In this document: positions 36,526 to 45,567 of the stretch, piece after piece
Position numbering within the stretch: position 1 is the first letter of the stretch
How the letters are laid out: each line of letters begins with the position of its first letter
Source: JAXDTI01 sp034090045
GTDB lineage: Bacteria > Actinomycetota > Actinomycetes > Actinomycetales > Actinomycetaceae
Direction: 5' to 3'
Length of the DNA stretch: 64,000 bases
Assembly: GCA_034090045.1 (NCBI GenBank)
Contig: JAXDTI010000001.1
Location: 62,001-126,000, forward strand
The notes under the pieces: model-generated
What the model was told of the DNA's origin: nothing
What the model saw: the letters and a program-made list of their open reading frames with translations, nothing else
The model's database searches: none
Program-made: the position numbers and the translations under genes

Positions 36526-37386
36526 CTAGTTGCGGTTCAACACGACGAGTTGGTTGTCGATGAGGCGAGTGTCACCGACACGAATCGCCGCTATCAAGCA
36601 GCCTGTGAGAATGCCGTCAACTTCGGAAATGTGTTGAAATGTCATGGGGTCTACCAGGTCGATATAGTCGATTTTGATTCCCTCGGCGGCGCGTAATGCG
36701 TCTTTCGTGACCTTTAAAACCTGTTTGGCGGATCCGCTGGTGGCGGCTTCTTGGACACCGAGGCGGAGTGCCGCGGGCATCGCGAGGGCGGAGGCTCGTT
36801 CCTCTTCGGTGAGATAGGTGTTGCGGCTGGAGAGAGCTAAGCCGTCTACGTCGCGGCGGATCGGTACCGCCGAAATTTGTAGCGGCATATCGAGGTCCCG
36901 CACCACCTGGCGAATGACTGCGAGCTGTTGGGCGTCTTTCTGACCGAAATAGGCAACATCGGGGCGGGTGATGTTGAACATCTTTGTGACTATTTCAGCG
37001 ACACCGGCGAAATGGTCGGGACGGATTTTGCCTTCGAAGTCGGCGGCGACCGCGCCGAGGTTAAAGGTCACCATCGGTTTGCCTTGGGGATACATGACAT
37101 CTACAGAGGGTGCGAAGACCACGTCGGCGTGGACGGCATCGAGTTTTTTGATGTCGCCGGTCAGGTCGCGCGGGTAGCGATCCAGGTCTTCGTCTTCACC
37201 GAATTGCAGGGGGTTCACAAACACCGTGACCAGCACATTGTCGCAGTGGGCGCGGGCTTCGCGTACCAGGTCGAGGTGGCCTTCATGCAGGGCACCCATA
37301 GTCATTACGAGGCCGAGAGTTCCGGTAGTGTTTTGGCGCCATTGGGCGAGGCCGATGCGGTCGTGCTCCACGCGAATGTCAGTCAT
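36526..37386 (-). CDS. panC: Pantothenate synthetase
   Basis: The last step of pantothenate synthesis: ATP-dependent condensation of pantoate with beta-alanine. The 286 residues start at 37386 behind CAGGGGGACAC. The HIGH-like motif is MGALHEGH (residues 30-37), NPLQFG follows, and GQKDAQQL plus SSRNTYLTEEER mark the pantoate and KMSKS-like sites. The reading frame stays open for another 111 codons upstream through a GC-rich repeat, but the conserved start and ribosome-binding site argue against that extension. The DUF2520 gene upstream is a usual neighbour of panC in actinobacteria. Confidence 0.94.
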   Translation of the reverse strand: MTDIRVEHDRIGLAQWRQNTTGTLGLVMTMGALHEGHLDLVREARAHCDNVLVTVFVNPLQFGEDEDLDRYPRDLTGDIKKLDAVHADVVFAPSVDVMYPQGKPMVTFNLGAVAADFEGKIRPDHFAGVAEIVTKMFNITRPDVAYFGQKDAQQLAVIRQVVRDLDMPLQISAVPIRRDVDGLALSSRNTYLTEEERASALAMPAALRLGVQEAATSGSAKQVLKVTKDALRAAEGIKIDYIDLVDPMTFQHISEVDGILTGCLIAAIRVGDTRLIDNQLVVLNRN

Positions 37387-37495
37387 GTGTCCCCCTGTTT
37401 GTTTCTTGGTGGCGGTTTTCGAGCCACAGCGGTCTGCTACCAGGATACCCGTTTCTGGCGGGGGCTGGAACGGGCGGGGCTTGGGGCGAGGCGGA

Positions 37496-37655
37496 GGGCA
37501 AGTTTCTGCGCGAAGCGTATCGGTGCGGGGCGCGGGGCGAGTTTCGGAGCGGGGCTTGGGGCGAGTTTCGGAGCGGGGCTCGGGGCGAGGCGAGGGGCAA
37601 GTTTCTGCGCGAAGCGTATCGGTGCGGGGCGCGGGGCGAGTTTCGGAGCGGGGCT
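37496..37655. repeat. 61-bp GC-rich direct repeat between panC and the DUF2520 gene
   Basis: Two identical 61-bp copies lie at 37496-37556 and 37595-37655, 99 bp apart. A further partial unit, GCGAGTTTCGGAGCGGGGCT, sits between them at 37561-37580. The second copy ends two bases before the stop codon of the DUF2520 gene (37658-37660). Read in the panC frame it encodes a repeated Arg/Pro/Thr-rich peptide (RSETRPAPRTDTLRAETCP). Confidence 0.85.
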
Positions 37656-37657
37656 CG

Positions 37658-38581
37658 TCAGTAGAGTTTAGCTGCGGCAATGATTGATTGCGCGTCACGT
37701 TCACTGAGCAGGTCGGCATCGTTGAGCAGTCGCGCCGTATGCACGCTCATCTGCGAGAACGTCTCGGCAGTGTCGGTCAAATCCGGGTCGGCGGCGAGCG
37801 CATCCAGGTTGGTGACAACAGTGCCGGCATCTGTGCGGCGTACCGGACCGGATACCGCCGCGGGACCTTCCTGCAGACTGCGTTCCAGCGCGGCGTGAAC
37901 GAGCGGAGCAATAAAGGCTGCCGGGTCGGAGATACCGGCGGCAGTCAGAGCCTTTAACGCCTGAGCGATGATGGTGGTCATGTGGTTGGCGCCGTGATTC
38001 AACGCCGCGTGATACAGTGGGCGAGCCGCATCGGCAAGCGGATAGGGTTCCCCACCCATCTCGACTGCGAGGGTCTGTGCGACCATCATTGCCGGGCCCT
38101 GTGCTGTCACCGCGAAAGGGCATCCTGTCAGGCGTTTCAGGTCCAGACTCCAGCCGGTAAAGGTCATTGCCGGGTGAATGGCGGCGGTGAGCGCGCCGGC
38201 GTGGGCTGCGGGTTGGACAGCGGCGAGGCCGTGAGCTCCGGAGGTGTGTACCACAATCTGGCCGGCACGCCAGGAGCCGGTGGCCGCTAACCCGGAGACG
38301 AGATCCGTGAGCTGGTCGTCCGGTACGGCGAGCAGCACCAGGTCGGCGGCGGCCACCGCCTCCGGCGCCGGGAGGATCGGCGTTCCGGGGAGCAGGTTTT
38401 CGGCGCGTTCTCGTGACTCTTCGGAGGTCGCGCAGGTGGCGATGATGGTGTGACCGGCTGCTCGTAGTGCCGCGCCGAGGACTGCGCCGACCCTCCCGGC
38501 GCTCACCACCGCTACCCGCAGCCGCACCTGCGTGTTGGGGTCTGCGTGCGTGTTGATCGGTGTGTCTGGGTTGGGGTTCAT
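37658..38581 (-). CDS. Rossmann-like/DUF2520 protein
   Basis: A 307-residue protein with an N-terminal NAD(P)-binding fold (RVAVVSAGRVGAVLGAALRA) and a C-terminal helical DUF2520 domain containing HPAMTFTG and AALNHGANHM. It belongs to the 6-phosphogluconate-dehydrogenase-like oxidoreductase superfamily. Its usual place just upstream of panC suggests a part in pantothenate supply, for instance a ketopantoate-reductase-like activity, but this is inference. The ATG at 38581 follows AGAGGTC. The frame remains open to 38743 without a better start. Confidence 0.85.
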   Translation of the reverse strand: MNPNPDTPINTHADPNTQVRLRVAVVSAGRVGAVLGAALRAAGHTIIATCATSEESRERAENLLPGTPILPAPEAVAAADLVLLAVPDDQLTDLVSGLAATGSWRAGQIVVHTSGAHGLAAVQPAAHAGALTAAIHPAMTFTGWSLDLKRLTGCPFAVTAQGPAMMVAQTLAVEMGGEPYPLADAARPLYHAALNHGANHMTTIIAQALKALTAAGISDPAAFIAPLVHAALERSLQEGPAAVSGPVRRTDAGTVVTNLDALAADPDLTDTAETFSQMSVHTARLLNDADLLSERDAQSIIAAAKLY

Positions 38582-38882
38582 GACCTCTAGTTTATCGGTG
38601 TGTTTTCCGCGGCTCCGTGAAGATCCAGGATGTGCGGGGAGGGTGGATGGCACCTGATGGGCTGCGAACGGCGACGCGGGGACACCGAGCAGCACCCGGC
38701 GGGCGGCGACGCGTGGCGGCGGACGGGCACCGAGCATACACAAACGGCACCGAGCAGACAGGAGCTAAACCGGAGGGAATCTCAAACACCCCGGAGGAGG
38801 CTGGCTCTACTCAGGGTCTACTCAGGCTCAGAGAAACAACAGGAATCTCCGGTGTGCGCCCGCGAGCGGCTAGTCTGTAAGC
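38582..38882. other. 301-bp GC-rich intergenic stretch with short repeats
   Basis: No gene is supported. CACCGAGCA occurs three times (about 38692, 38729 and 38748) and GGCGACGCG twice, in low-complexity GC-rich sequence resembling the repeat region before panC. It must contain the divergent promoters of the DUF2520 and macro-domain genes. Confidence 0.45.
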
Positions 38883-39407
38883 ATGACTATCAGGGTGATT
38901 GCTGCAGATATTACGAAGCTCAGGGTGGACGCGATAGTGAACGCCGCCAATTCGACCCTGTTGGGAGGCGGGGGTGTTGATGGCGCGATTCATCGCGCCG
39001 CCGGGCCGCGCCTGCTTAAAGCGTGTGCGGAGTTGCGAACTTCGGCGTGGCCCGATGGCCTGCCTACGGGGCAGGCCGTCATCACCCCCGCGTTTGACTT
39101 GCCTGCGCGTTATGTGATTCACACGGTGGGGCCGAATCGGCATCGCGGTCAGGTTGACCCGGAGCTGCTGGCTTCTTGTTTCCGTAGTTCGGCGCAGCTT
39201 GCGGTGGATTCTGATTGCCGCACGGTTGCTTTTCCGGCGATTAGTGCCGGGGTTTATGGCTGGGATATGGCTACGGTTGCCGGTATCGGCCTTGAGACTC
39301 TTAGCGTGTTTGACGCTCTGTTGGATGTCACGATCGCCCTGTTCAGTGAGGGGGCGCGGGGTATCTGGGCGGCGGAGCTGGCTCGCCAGTCGGCGCGTGC
39401 ACAATAG
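38883..39407 (+). CDS. Macro-domain protein (YmdB-like ADP-ribose hydrolase)
   Basis: A 174-residue single macro domain. NAANSTLLGGGGVDGAIH (residues 20-37) is the ADP-ribose-binding and catalytic segment of MacroD-type enzymes, which remove ADP-ribose from proteins or deacetylate O-acetyl-ADP-ribose. ITPAFDLPARYVIHTVGP and FPAISAGVYGWD are the other conserved segments. It is convergent with the bPH2 gene and has no sirtuin or ART partner in the window. Confidence 0.92.
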   Translation: MTIRVIAADITKLRVDAIVNAANSTLLGGGGVDGAIHRAAGPRLLKACAELRTSAWPDGLPTGQAVITPAFDLPARYVIHTVGPNRHRGQVDPELLASCFRSSAQLAVDSDCRTVAFPAISAGVYGWDMATVAGIGLETLSVFDALLDVTIALFSEGARGIWAAELARQSARAQ

Positions 39408-39429
39408 CTGAGAATTTGGGGGTTTTGCG

Positions 39430-41232
39430 TCAAATATGGCTCTTGTTTGCCAAATTGTCCAGTTTTGTGCACGCTAGTTGCCCGAGCAGACGTTCGGCCC
39501 ATTCTTCGTTTGGTTCCACTGCGGAGCGCACTTTTGATGCTGCCAGTTCCTGTCGCGCTAATTTTGCCGCTACCGGTTCCGACAGGTGCGCCACCCGCAT
39601 TTTGGCAAGCCCGGGTACCAGGTCGAGCCGCACGGTGGCGACCCTGCGGGCGCGTTGTATGGGACCGGCGTGTACGGTGACGGATTGTGCTCGTTCGTGC
39701 GGCGCGATTGTGACCTGCCGGTTCAGCCACCCGTCACGATATATCAGCACGGTGTCGGTGGCGGCGAATCCGCGCCGTCCGCGTGCCAGCGGGTCGAGTA
39801 TGGCTGCACCGGTTCCGATTCCGGTAAATGTCTGCTCACCGGTGTCTGTTTTGTAGTCTCCGAGGAATGCCTCGGTGAGCAGCGCATTTTCGGCTGTCCC
39901 GTAGTCTGATCCGTGATTGGTGCTTGAAGTTTGTGTCGCTGGTATCTCGGTCGTGTCTGCTGCCTGGTCATCGTCCACTCCGAGGTTTCGCACGATGAGC
40001 TGCAGTACTCGCAGCGCGTCGTCGTAGCTGCCTACCGGCATTAGTACATTGTCGGCGATCTGTTTGGCTTTTCCGGAGCCTTGCGCCCCGGATTCTCCGC
40101 TGGCAGCGCCGTGCCCGGCTAGTGTCACAACAGCGCTCCACCAACCGAAAGGACGCCACAGTAGCGGCTGTCGGAAACGCACGGCGTGTACCCGCCCGGG
40201 CGGCAGCGTCTGTGATTTTAGGGTCAGTAGTCCGCTGGTTATCCGGATTCCGTTATAGGTCACGTTCGCGGTGAAGTTATATGAGCTTGCGAACGCGCCC
40301 CACAGTAGGCTTCCCACAATCAGCAGCACGATGCCGGCACTGATCACCCATCCGAGAACTCCGGCTACCAGGAATTTGCCGGTTTGGTCTGTATTATCCA
40401 CGGTCCACAGCGCAGTCATGGTGCCTATAAGTGTCACAATCGCGGCGACTAGAGTTACCACGAAACCCGAGCTGAGCAGGGTGGCTCCCAGGATTCGCCC
40501 GTTGTTTACTCTATACGCCGCGTATTCGGCACCGTGGAGTTGCAGGTCATCTTCGGCAAAGATTTGGGAGGTCTGTACGGGGGGTTGTGTCAGGGTGTTA
40601 TTGAAAGGTGAGGCTACCTGCGAGGTTACCTGCGAGGTTCCAGCCGAATGGGTTGTCGCCATTGGCTTGTCGGCTTGTGGCGCTCGCCGCCCGGCGGCTG
40701 CGGCGACTATTTCGCGGCGTGCCGCATCCAATTCGGCGGAGCGCAGGAATTTAATCTCGATGTTGGAATCGGAGCCTCCGGCGGATTCTATGCGCAGCGC
40801 CCCGACCCCGAATATGCGGGCTGCGAGGGTGCGCCGCACATCTACCGACTGGATTCGGTTTAACGGCAGTTTCCGGTGCTTTTTGAACAGTATTCCGTGT
40901 CTATAATGCACGCCGTCAGCAGAGATAGCCCAGTCTGTGTAGCGCCAGGACAGATAGAACCACACCAGCAGTAGCGCCAGAGTCACTACCAGCGAACCAA
41001 TCACCGGCAGCAACGGCGATATACCGGTATCCGCGTTTTCGCTGTACCATACGAGATCGTCAATCACGTTGCTGATTATTATGACCAGCACGACGATGAC
41101 TACCTGCCAGGCGTTCAGCAGTGGTGTCACCCAGTGGACTCGCCGCCACTGAGGCTCGGCGATTTCGGATTGTGACCGGGCGGTGCTGGTGTTTTGATTC
41201 TGTTGTGTAGGGGGAGTGTTAGAGGCTTCCAT
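39430..41232 (-). CDS. Multi-domain bPH2 membrane protein (YdbT-like)
   Basis: A 600-residue protein with paired transmembrane helices (about 38-60, 75-95, 250-275, 285-310) and repeated bacterial PH (bPH2, DUF304) domains. The first shows YTDWAISADGVHYRHGILFK and LPLNRIQSVDVRRTL. A second has YNGIRITSGLLTLKSQTLPP. A third is near the C-terminus (DTVLIYRDGWLNRQVTIAPH). It is translationally coupled (TGATG) to the preceding single-bPH2 gene, the same arrangement as Bacillus ydbS-ydbT. The role is unknown, possibly membrane or envelope stress. Confidence 0.85.
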   Translation of the reverse strand: MEASNTPPTQQNQNTSTARSQSEIAEPQWRRVHWVTPLLNAWQVVIVVLVIIISNVIDDLVWYSENADTGISPLLPVIGSLVVTLALLLVWFYLSWRYTDWAISADGVHYRHGILFKKHRKLPLNRIQSVDVRRTLAARIFGVGALRIESAGGSDSNIEIKFLRSAELDAARREIVAAAAGRRAPQADKPMATTHSAGTSQVTSQVASPFNNTLTQPPVQTSQIFAEDDLQLHGAEYAAYRVNNGRILGATLLSSGFVVTLVAAIVTLIGTMTALWTVDNTDQTGKFLVAGVLGWVISAGIVLLIVGSLLWGAFASSYNFTANVTYNGIRITSGLLTLKSQTLPPGRVHAVRFRQPLLWRPFGWWSAVVTLAGHGAASGESGAQGSGKAKQIADNVLMPVGSYDDALRVLQLIVRNLGVDDDQAADTTEIPATQTSSTNHGSDYGTAENALLTEAFLGDYKTDTGEQTFTGIGTGAAILDPLARGRRGFAATDTVLIYRDGWLNRQVTIAPHERAQSVTVHAGPIQRARRVATVRLDLVPGLAKMRVAHLSEPVAAKLARQELAASKVRSAVEPNEEWAERLLGQLACTKLDNLANKSHI

Positions 41233-41867
41233 CAGATGCCTTCCAGGTTTGCTTCAGCGAGGTCAGCGATTTGTTCTCGTAACGCAGCGGCGTGTTCCGT
41301 GGGGATGCCGGGGAGGGTGGCGTCGGTGGTTGCTGAGGCGGTGTGGAGTTTTACTTGAGCCATGTTGAAGATGCGTGCGATGGGGCCGACTTCGACATCG
41401 ACGTATTGCAGCCGTCCGAGGGGCACTACGGTCAGGGAACGAAACATAACTCCGCGGCGTATTTGCAGTTCAGTACCGGTTACTGCCCAGCCGAGTGCGC
41501 GTACTTGTCGGGGGATGAGCCACATCAGCCAGCTGCAGAGCCCTATGGTTATTACGGCCATTGCCACACCGAACCAGGGTACCGGCGGGAAGATGAAGAG
41601 CATGGTGCAGCCCAGGGAGAGAACCAGGAAGAGGATGAGCACCATGAAGAGCCGGACTTTGATTAGTGCCGGTGAAACCGGGCGGAAAACTACTCCTGCG
41701 GGCGCAAACGGGTCGCCGCTGGAGCTTTGCAGCGGTTTTGTCTGCTGTTCCGAGGGTATCTCGGTTTGGGGATTGGGTATTCCCGAAACCTGCACCCCGC
41801 GTCCTGGCTGCCCGGGAGCGGATATCCCTGATACTGGTGGCTGGTTTTGCTGTGGAAACTCTGGCAT
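41232..41867 (-). CDS. Single bPH2-domain membrane protein (YdbS-like)
   Basis: A 211-residue protein. AGGGGGAAAG places the ATG at 41867. A Pro/Gln-rich cytoplasmic segment (1-60) is followed by two transmembrane helices (about 82-102 and 106-125) and one bPH2 domain: WAVTGTELQIRRGVMFRSLT, VVPLGRLQYVDVEVGP. Its stop overlaps the start of the larger bPH2 gene. The two probably form a membrane complex. Confidence 0.85.
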   Translation of the reverse strand: MPEFPQQNQPPVSGISAPGQPGRGVQVSGIPNPQTEIPSEQQTKPLQSSSGDPFAPAGVVFRPVSPALIKVRLFMVLILFLVLSLGCTMLFIFPPVPWFGVAMAVITIGLCSWLMWLIPRQVRALGWAVTGTELQIRRGVMFRSLTVVPLGRLQYVDVEVGPIARIFNMAQVKLHTASATTDATLPGIPTEHAAALREQIADLAEANLEGI

Positions 41868-41950
41868 CTTTCCCCCTGGAAAAAACAACTGTATTACTAC
41901 CTTAACACAAGGCGTTTTTTGTTATTGGTTGTTATGCGCGCCGGCACCCC

Positions 41951-41983
41951 ACTCCTCAGCCACCTCTCAGGAACCTCCCAGCC
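41951..41983 (+). promoter_or_regulatory. Three 11-bp direct repeats upstream of the response regulator
   Basis: ACTCCTCAGCC, ACCTCTCAGGA and ACCTCCCAGCC follow one another without gaps at 41951-41983, ending 20 bp before the response-regulator ATG. A spacing of one helical turn is what OmpR-family regulators typically bind, so autoregulation of this two-component operon is likely. Confidence 0.6.
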
Positions 41984-42003
41984 GCTCGAGCGAGAATACC
42001 TAT

Positions 42004-42699
42004 ATGAGCAATCAAAAAACACAGCTGCTCGTGGTCGATGACGAGCCGAATATCCGCGATTTACTGGCATCGTCCCTGCGTTTCGCCGGTTTCGAGGTGG
42101 TGACAGCAGCCGATGGCACATCTGCAATGCGGGAGGCAAAGAAAAGCCACCCCGACCTCATCGTCCTGGATGTGATGCTCCCCGACCTCGATGGCTTCAC
42201 CGTTACCCGCCGGTTACGCGACCAGGGTCTCAATATGCCGATCCTCTTCCTAACCGCCCGCGATGATATGTCCGACAAGGTGCAGGGTCTCACTGTAGGT
42301 GGCGACGACTACGTGACAAAGCCTTTCGGTCTGGAGGAAGTAGTCGCCCGTATCAACGCAATCCTGCGCCGCACCAGAGGCGAAACCGAGGACGACGGTA
42401 CTTTCCAGGTTGGCGACATCACCATCGACGAGGATGCCCACGAGGTTTGGCGCGCCGGCACCCTCATCGACCTGTCTCCGACAGAATATAACCTGCTCAG
42501 GTATCTGATGATTAATGAAGGGCGGGTGGTGTCGAAGTCGCAAATCCTCGACCACGTGTGGGAATACGATTTCAACGGTGACCCTGCAATCGTAGAATCC
42601 TATATCTCATATTTGCGCAAGAAACTCGATGTTCCCGGATCGTCAGGTGAAATAATCCACACCCGCCGTGGCGTTGGCTATATGATGCGCACAAACTAA
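42004..42699 (+). CDS. OmpR-family response regulator
   Basis: A 231-residue regulator. The receiver domain has the acidic pair in VVDDEPNIRD, phospho-acceptor D56 in LIVLDVMLPDLDG, T84 and K106. The C-terminal winged helix has DLSPTEYNLLRYLMINEGRV, VSKSQILDHVW and YISYLRKKL. The ATG at 42004 is where the domain begins; the frame remains open upstream but is antisense to the bPH2 gene. The stop overlaps the kinase start (TAATG). It resembles mycobacterial TcrA/MprA-type regulators. Signal and targets are unknown. Confidence 0.93.
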   Translation: MSNQKTQLLVVDDEPNIRDLLASSLRFAGFEVVTAADGTSAMREAKKSHPDLIVLDVMLPDLDGFTVTRRLRDQGLNMPILFLTARDDMSDKVQGLTVGGDDYVTKPFGLEEVVARINAILRRTRGETEDDGTFQVGDITIDEDAHEVWRAGTLIDLSPTEYNLLRYLMINEGRVVSKSQILDHVWEYDFNGDPAIVESYISYLRKKLDVPGSSGEIIHTRRGVGYMMRTN

Positions 42700-44234
42700 T
42701 GGTGAACTGGGTAAATAACGGTTTAGGCAGCGCTTTGCAGCGCTGGTGGCACCGTCTAACACTGCAGTCACGAATGGTGTCAATCACGGTGGTGTCCCTG
42801 GTGGCTGTCATCGCAGTTTTCGGCGCTACCACCGCCTTTGTACTGAATAACCGGTTGATGGCGCAGCTGGATCGTTCATTGATAAGCTCAGCTCAGTCCC
42901 TCACCGACATTTTTGTTACTTCGCCATTGCGTTTGCGTAACCCCAATATGCCCTCGAACTACTATGTGCATATCACGGTAAACGGGGTTGGCACAGACGA
43001 GGTGATCTCGAACCACACTCGGGAGGTCTCCGGCGTGCCAGATCAGTTAACGCTGCGTCGGGTGGAGAGCGAGGTTATGGTCTCAGACCCGAATATGCCG
43101 GTGAGGGCGCAGACGGTCGGTTCATCACACATAGGCGTTGTTTGGAGGATGGTTTCGGTGCCTATAACCGACACGCAGACAGGTGCTCGTCTCGGCATTA
43201 TCACGGTGGCCGAACCGCTGACTGCGATTCGGGAAACAACCGGCAATACGATAGTGTTTCTGCTGATATTCGGGGTTTTCGTAACTATTACTGGTGGGCT
43301 GGTGGCATCCTATCTGGTGCGGCGTTCACTGCGTCCACTGCGGCGTATCGAGCTGGATGCCGGGCGTATCGCAGGCGGCGACATGTCGCTGCGTGTTGAG
43401 CCGCTGGAGGCTCCACACACCGAGGTTGGATCTCTAACAACGTCCTTGAACACGATGTTGGCGCATATCGAGTCGGCTTTCGCGGCCCAGAAACGCTCCG
43501 AGGATCGGGTACGGCGTTTCGTCTCGGACGCTTCGCATGAGCTGCGTACCCCACTGGCGGCGATTCGCGGCTACGGCGAACTGTACCGGATGGGTGGGGT
43601 GCCTAACGAGCAGGTGCCGGAGACAATGGGGCGTATCGAATCCGAGGCTACCCGGATGGGTGCCCTGGTGGAGGATCTTTTGCGGCTGGCGCGTCTCGAT
43701 GAGGGACGAAAAATTGTGAAGCGTCCAATGGATCTGGTCGATATTGCGCGTAACGTGCTGCTGAACATGGCGGCGGTTGACCCCGACCACGAGATCGCTC
43801 TCAGTGGGCTGGGTGGAACGCCGGTTCCCGAAACCCTCCCGATTGTTGCTGACCCCGATCAGATAACGCAGGTGTTGGTGAACCTGATTACAAACATCCA
43901 GCGCTACACGCCCTCCGATACCCCCGCCGAGGTGAGTATCGGTACCCTCACCAGCGGGGATGCCCGCAACGACTCCGCGAATACGGGTATGTCGGTTCTC
44001 ATTGAGGTTGTCGATCACGGTCCGGGTTTACCGGAGGAAGACAGGCACCGTATTTTCGAGCGTTTCTACAGGTCAGACAATTCGCGGTCGCGTGAAACCG
44101 GTGGAACCGGTCTCGGGATGCCGATTGTGGAAGCGGTGGCAAAGGCTCACGGCGGCAGTGTCGAAGCCTTGGAAACACCCGGAGGGGGTTTGACGGTGCG
44201 CATCGTGTTTCCGTATGTGGTGCCGCGCAGCTGA
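42699..44234 (+). CDS. Membrane sensor histidine kinase
   Basis: A 511-residue partner of the preceding regulator. Two transmembrane helices (about 28-52 and 185-208) flank an extracytoplasmic sensor of about 130 residues. A HAMP domain follows (YLVRRSLRPLRRIELDAGRI). H280 in SDASHELRTPLAAIRGYGEL is the phosphorylated His. The ATPase domain has the N box (VNLITNIQRYTP, with Ile in place of the more usual Ala after Asn), the G1 box VDHGPGLPEED and GGTGLGMPIV. It is translationally coupled to the regulator. Confidence 0.93.
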   Translation: MVNWVNNGLGSALQRWWHRLTLQSRMVSITVVSLVAVIAVFGATTAFVLNNRLMAQLDRSLISSAQSLTDIFVTSPLRLRNPNMPSNYYVHITVNGVGTDEVISNHTREVSGVPDQLTLRRVESEVMVSDPNMPVRAQTVGSSHIGVVWRMVSVPITDTQTGARLGIITVAEPLTAIRETTGNTIVFLLIFGVFVTITGGLVASYLVRRSLRPLRRIELDAGRIAGGDMSLRVEPLEAPHTEVGSLTTSLNTMLAHIESAFAAQKRSEDRVRRFVSDASHELRTPLAAIRGYGELYRMGGVPNEQVPETMGRIESEATRMGALVEDLLRLARLDEGRKIVKRPMDLVDIARNVLLNMAAVDPDHEIALSGLGGTPVPETLPIVADPDQITQVLVNLITNIQRYTPSDTPAEVSIGTLTSGDARNDSANTGMSVLIEVVDHGPGLPEEDRHRIFERFYRSDNSRSRETGGTGLGMPIVEAVAKAHGGSVEALETPGGGLTVRIVFPYVVPRS

Positions 44235-44329
44235 AGTATCCCGGTGGTCGCCGGGTGGACTATTAACCGAAAGTTGCCTAAGCTGTTATTCAATGCGCCG
44301 GGATAGTCCCCCGACGCGGAGGTACACAG

Positions 44330-45406
44330 ATGGAGAACTCACGAAGCTGGCTGGTAGCCGGCTTGGTACGAGATTTTCGTGCCCTGGGAGCCACTGCTGA
44401 TGACGAGTCACTGCAGGACGAAGCGGAGAGTGTTATAGGTGCCTGGTCGGCGCGCGGTCGCTCTTTCCACAACATTACCTATCTGGCTGAGCTGATGAAT
44501 CGCCTTGACCAGTTTTCTGACAGTATCGCTCAGCCAGCTTCATTGCGGGTCGCGACCTGCTATCACGGGCTAGAGGTTCATGACGGAAGTTCTGATTCCT
44601 ATGCGCATTGCGGGCTGGATTGCGGCTCTTCGGCGGTCAGCACCCGGGAGCGTCTCGGAGCGCTTGGGATTCCCGTGTCGGTGATTGAGCGGATTGTGTA
44701 TCTGATAGGTGCTGCGACCGGCAATGATACCTCCGGTTCAGATAACGATACGGCGATTCTATCCGATGTGATGAAGCTGTATTTAGCCGATCAGCCACAG
44801 GACTATCGCGCGAATCTCGATAAGCTCCGCGAGGAGTATTCGAGCCTTTCTGAACTGGAGTTTCGTCGTGGGCGTTTGGCGCGCGTGAAAGGGATTCTGC
44901 AGGGGTCGGCAGTGTTCCAGTCGAATGCCTGCTCCATGTTCGAGACGGCGGCGCAACAGAACCTTGAGGCGGAGTTGTATCGCTTGAATCAGACGTTGGG
45001 TTATGACGAGACGGATGTTGCGGATACCGGCAGTATCGAAACTGGGCAACCGGATTCCACCAGTACAGATACCACGATTATCCGGTCGCAGGGTGTTGCA
45101 GAAACCGTCGGGGATACGGTAAAGGCCGCGGACGAGATGCCCGCAGAGCCCGATGTAACGCCCGCCGCAGCGGGGCCCGCAAAACCCGCCATGAAGCCCG
45201 TCTCAGAGCCGGCCCTGAAAACCGCCGTACAACCCGCCGCAGAGTCCGCCGGGAAGCCGGTGTCGAAGCCCGCGAGCGGCATCGAGTTGAAACCCGATGC
45301 CGATAGTGAGGATGATGAGGCTTCTTCTATGGAGGCGGTAGCGGATATGCTCGACACGCTCACCATGAAGAAGGTTGTTCCGGGGCAGTCGCTTTCGTCA
45401 CGCTGA
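44330..45406 (+). CDS. Degenerate HD-superfamily protein with Pro/Ala-rich C-terminus
   Basis: A 358-residue protein. Residues 1-235 follow the layout of the short HD-phosphohydrolase family whose active site is RHYHN..H, then HD. Here the first motif is RSFHNITY (44-51) and the metal-binding HD pair is replaced by His79-Gly80 in CYHGLEVHDG. Later family landmarks are kept: ILSDVMKLYL, YRANLDKLREEY, FRRGRLARVKGIL and AAQQNLEAELYRL. Several metal ligands are therefore missing and the protein is probably not a phosphohydrolase. Residues 236-358 are low-complexity with alternating Lys-Pro/Ala. It may act as a binding or scaffold protein. Confidence 0.65.
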   Translation: MENSRSWLVAGLVRDFRALGATADDESLQDEAESVIGAWSARGRSFHNITYLAELMNRLDQFSDSIAQPASLRVATCYHGLEVHDGSSDSYAHCGLDCGSSAVSTRERLGALGIPVSVIERIVYLIGAATGNDTSGSDNDTAILSDVMKLYLADQPQDYRANLDKLREEYSSLSELEFRRGRLARVKGILQGSAVFQSNACSMFETAAQQNLEAELYRLNQTLGYDETDVADTGSIETGQPDSTSTDTTIIRSQGVAETVGDTVKAADEMPAEPDVTPAAAGPAKPAMKPVSEPALKTAVQPAAESAGKPVSKPASGIELKPDADSEDDEASSMEAVADMLDTLTMKKVVPGQSLSSR

Positions 45407-45567
45407 TTTGCAGGGGTTTGTTGTGTTTCCTCGGGGCTTGTATGGCAGGTAGTGTCGAGGCACAGTGTAAACAGCTGTGGTTATAAAACTGGCTTTACCG
45501 CTTTTTGTTTTTGTGTTTCTTGCTTTCGCAGAGCCTTGAGAGGGTGGATGTGAAAGGAGGAACTGAT

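Noticed and set aside
37387..37719. Upstream in-frame extension of panC through the 61-bp repeats
   Set aside because: The conserved PanC start and a good ribosome-binding site are at 37386. The extension is a low-complexity repeat that overlaps the stop of the DUF2520 gene.
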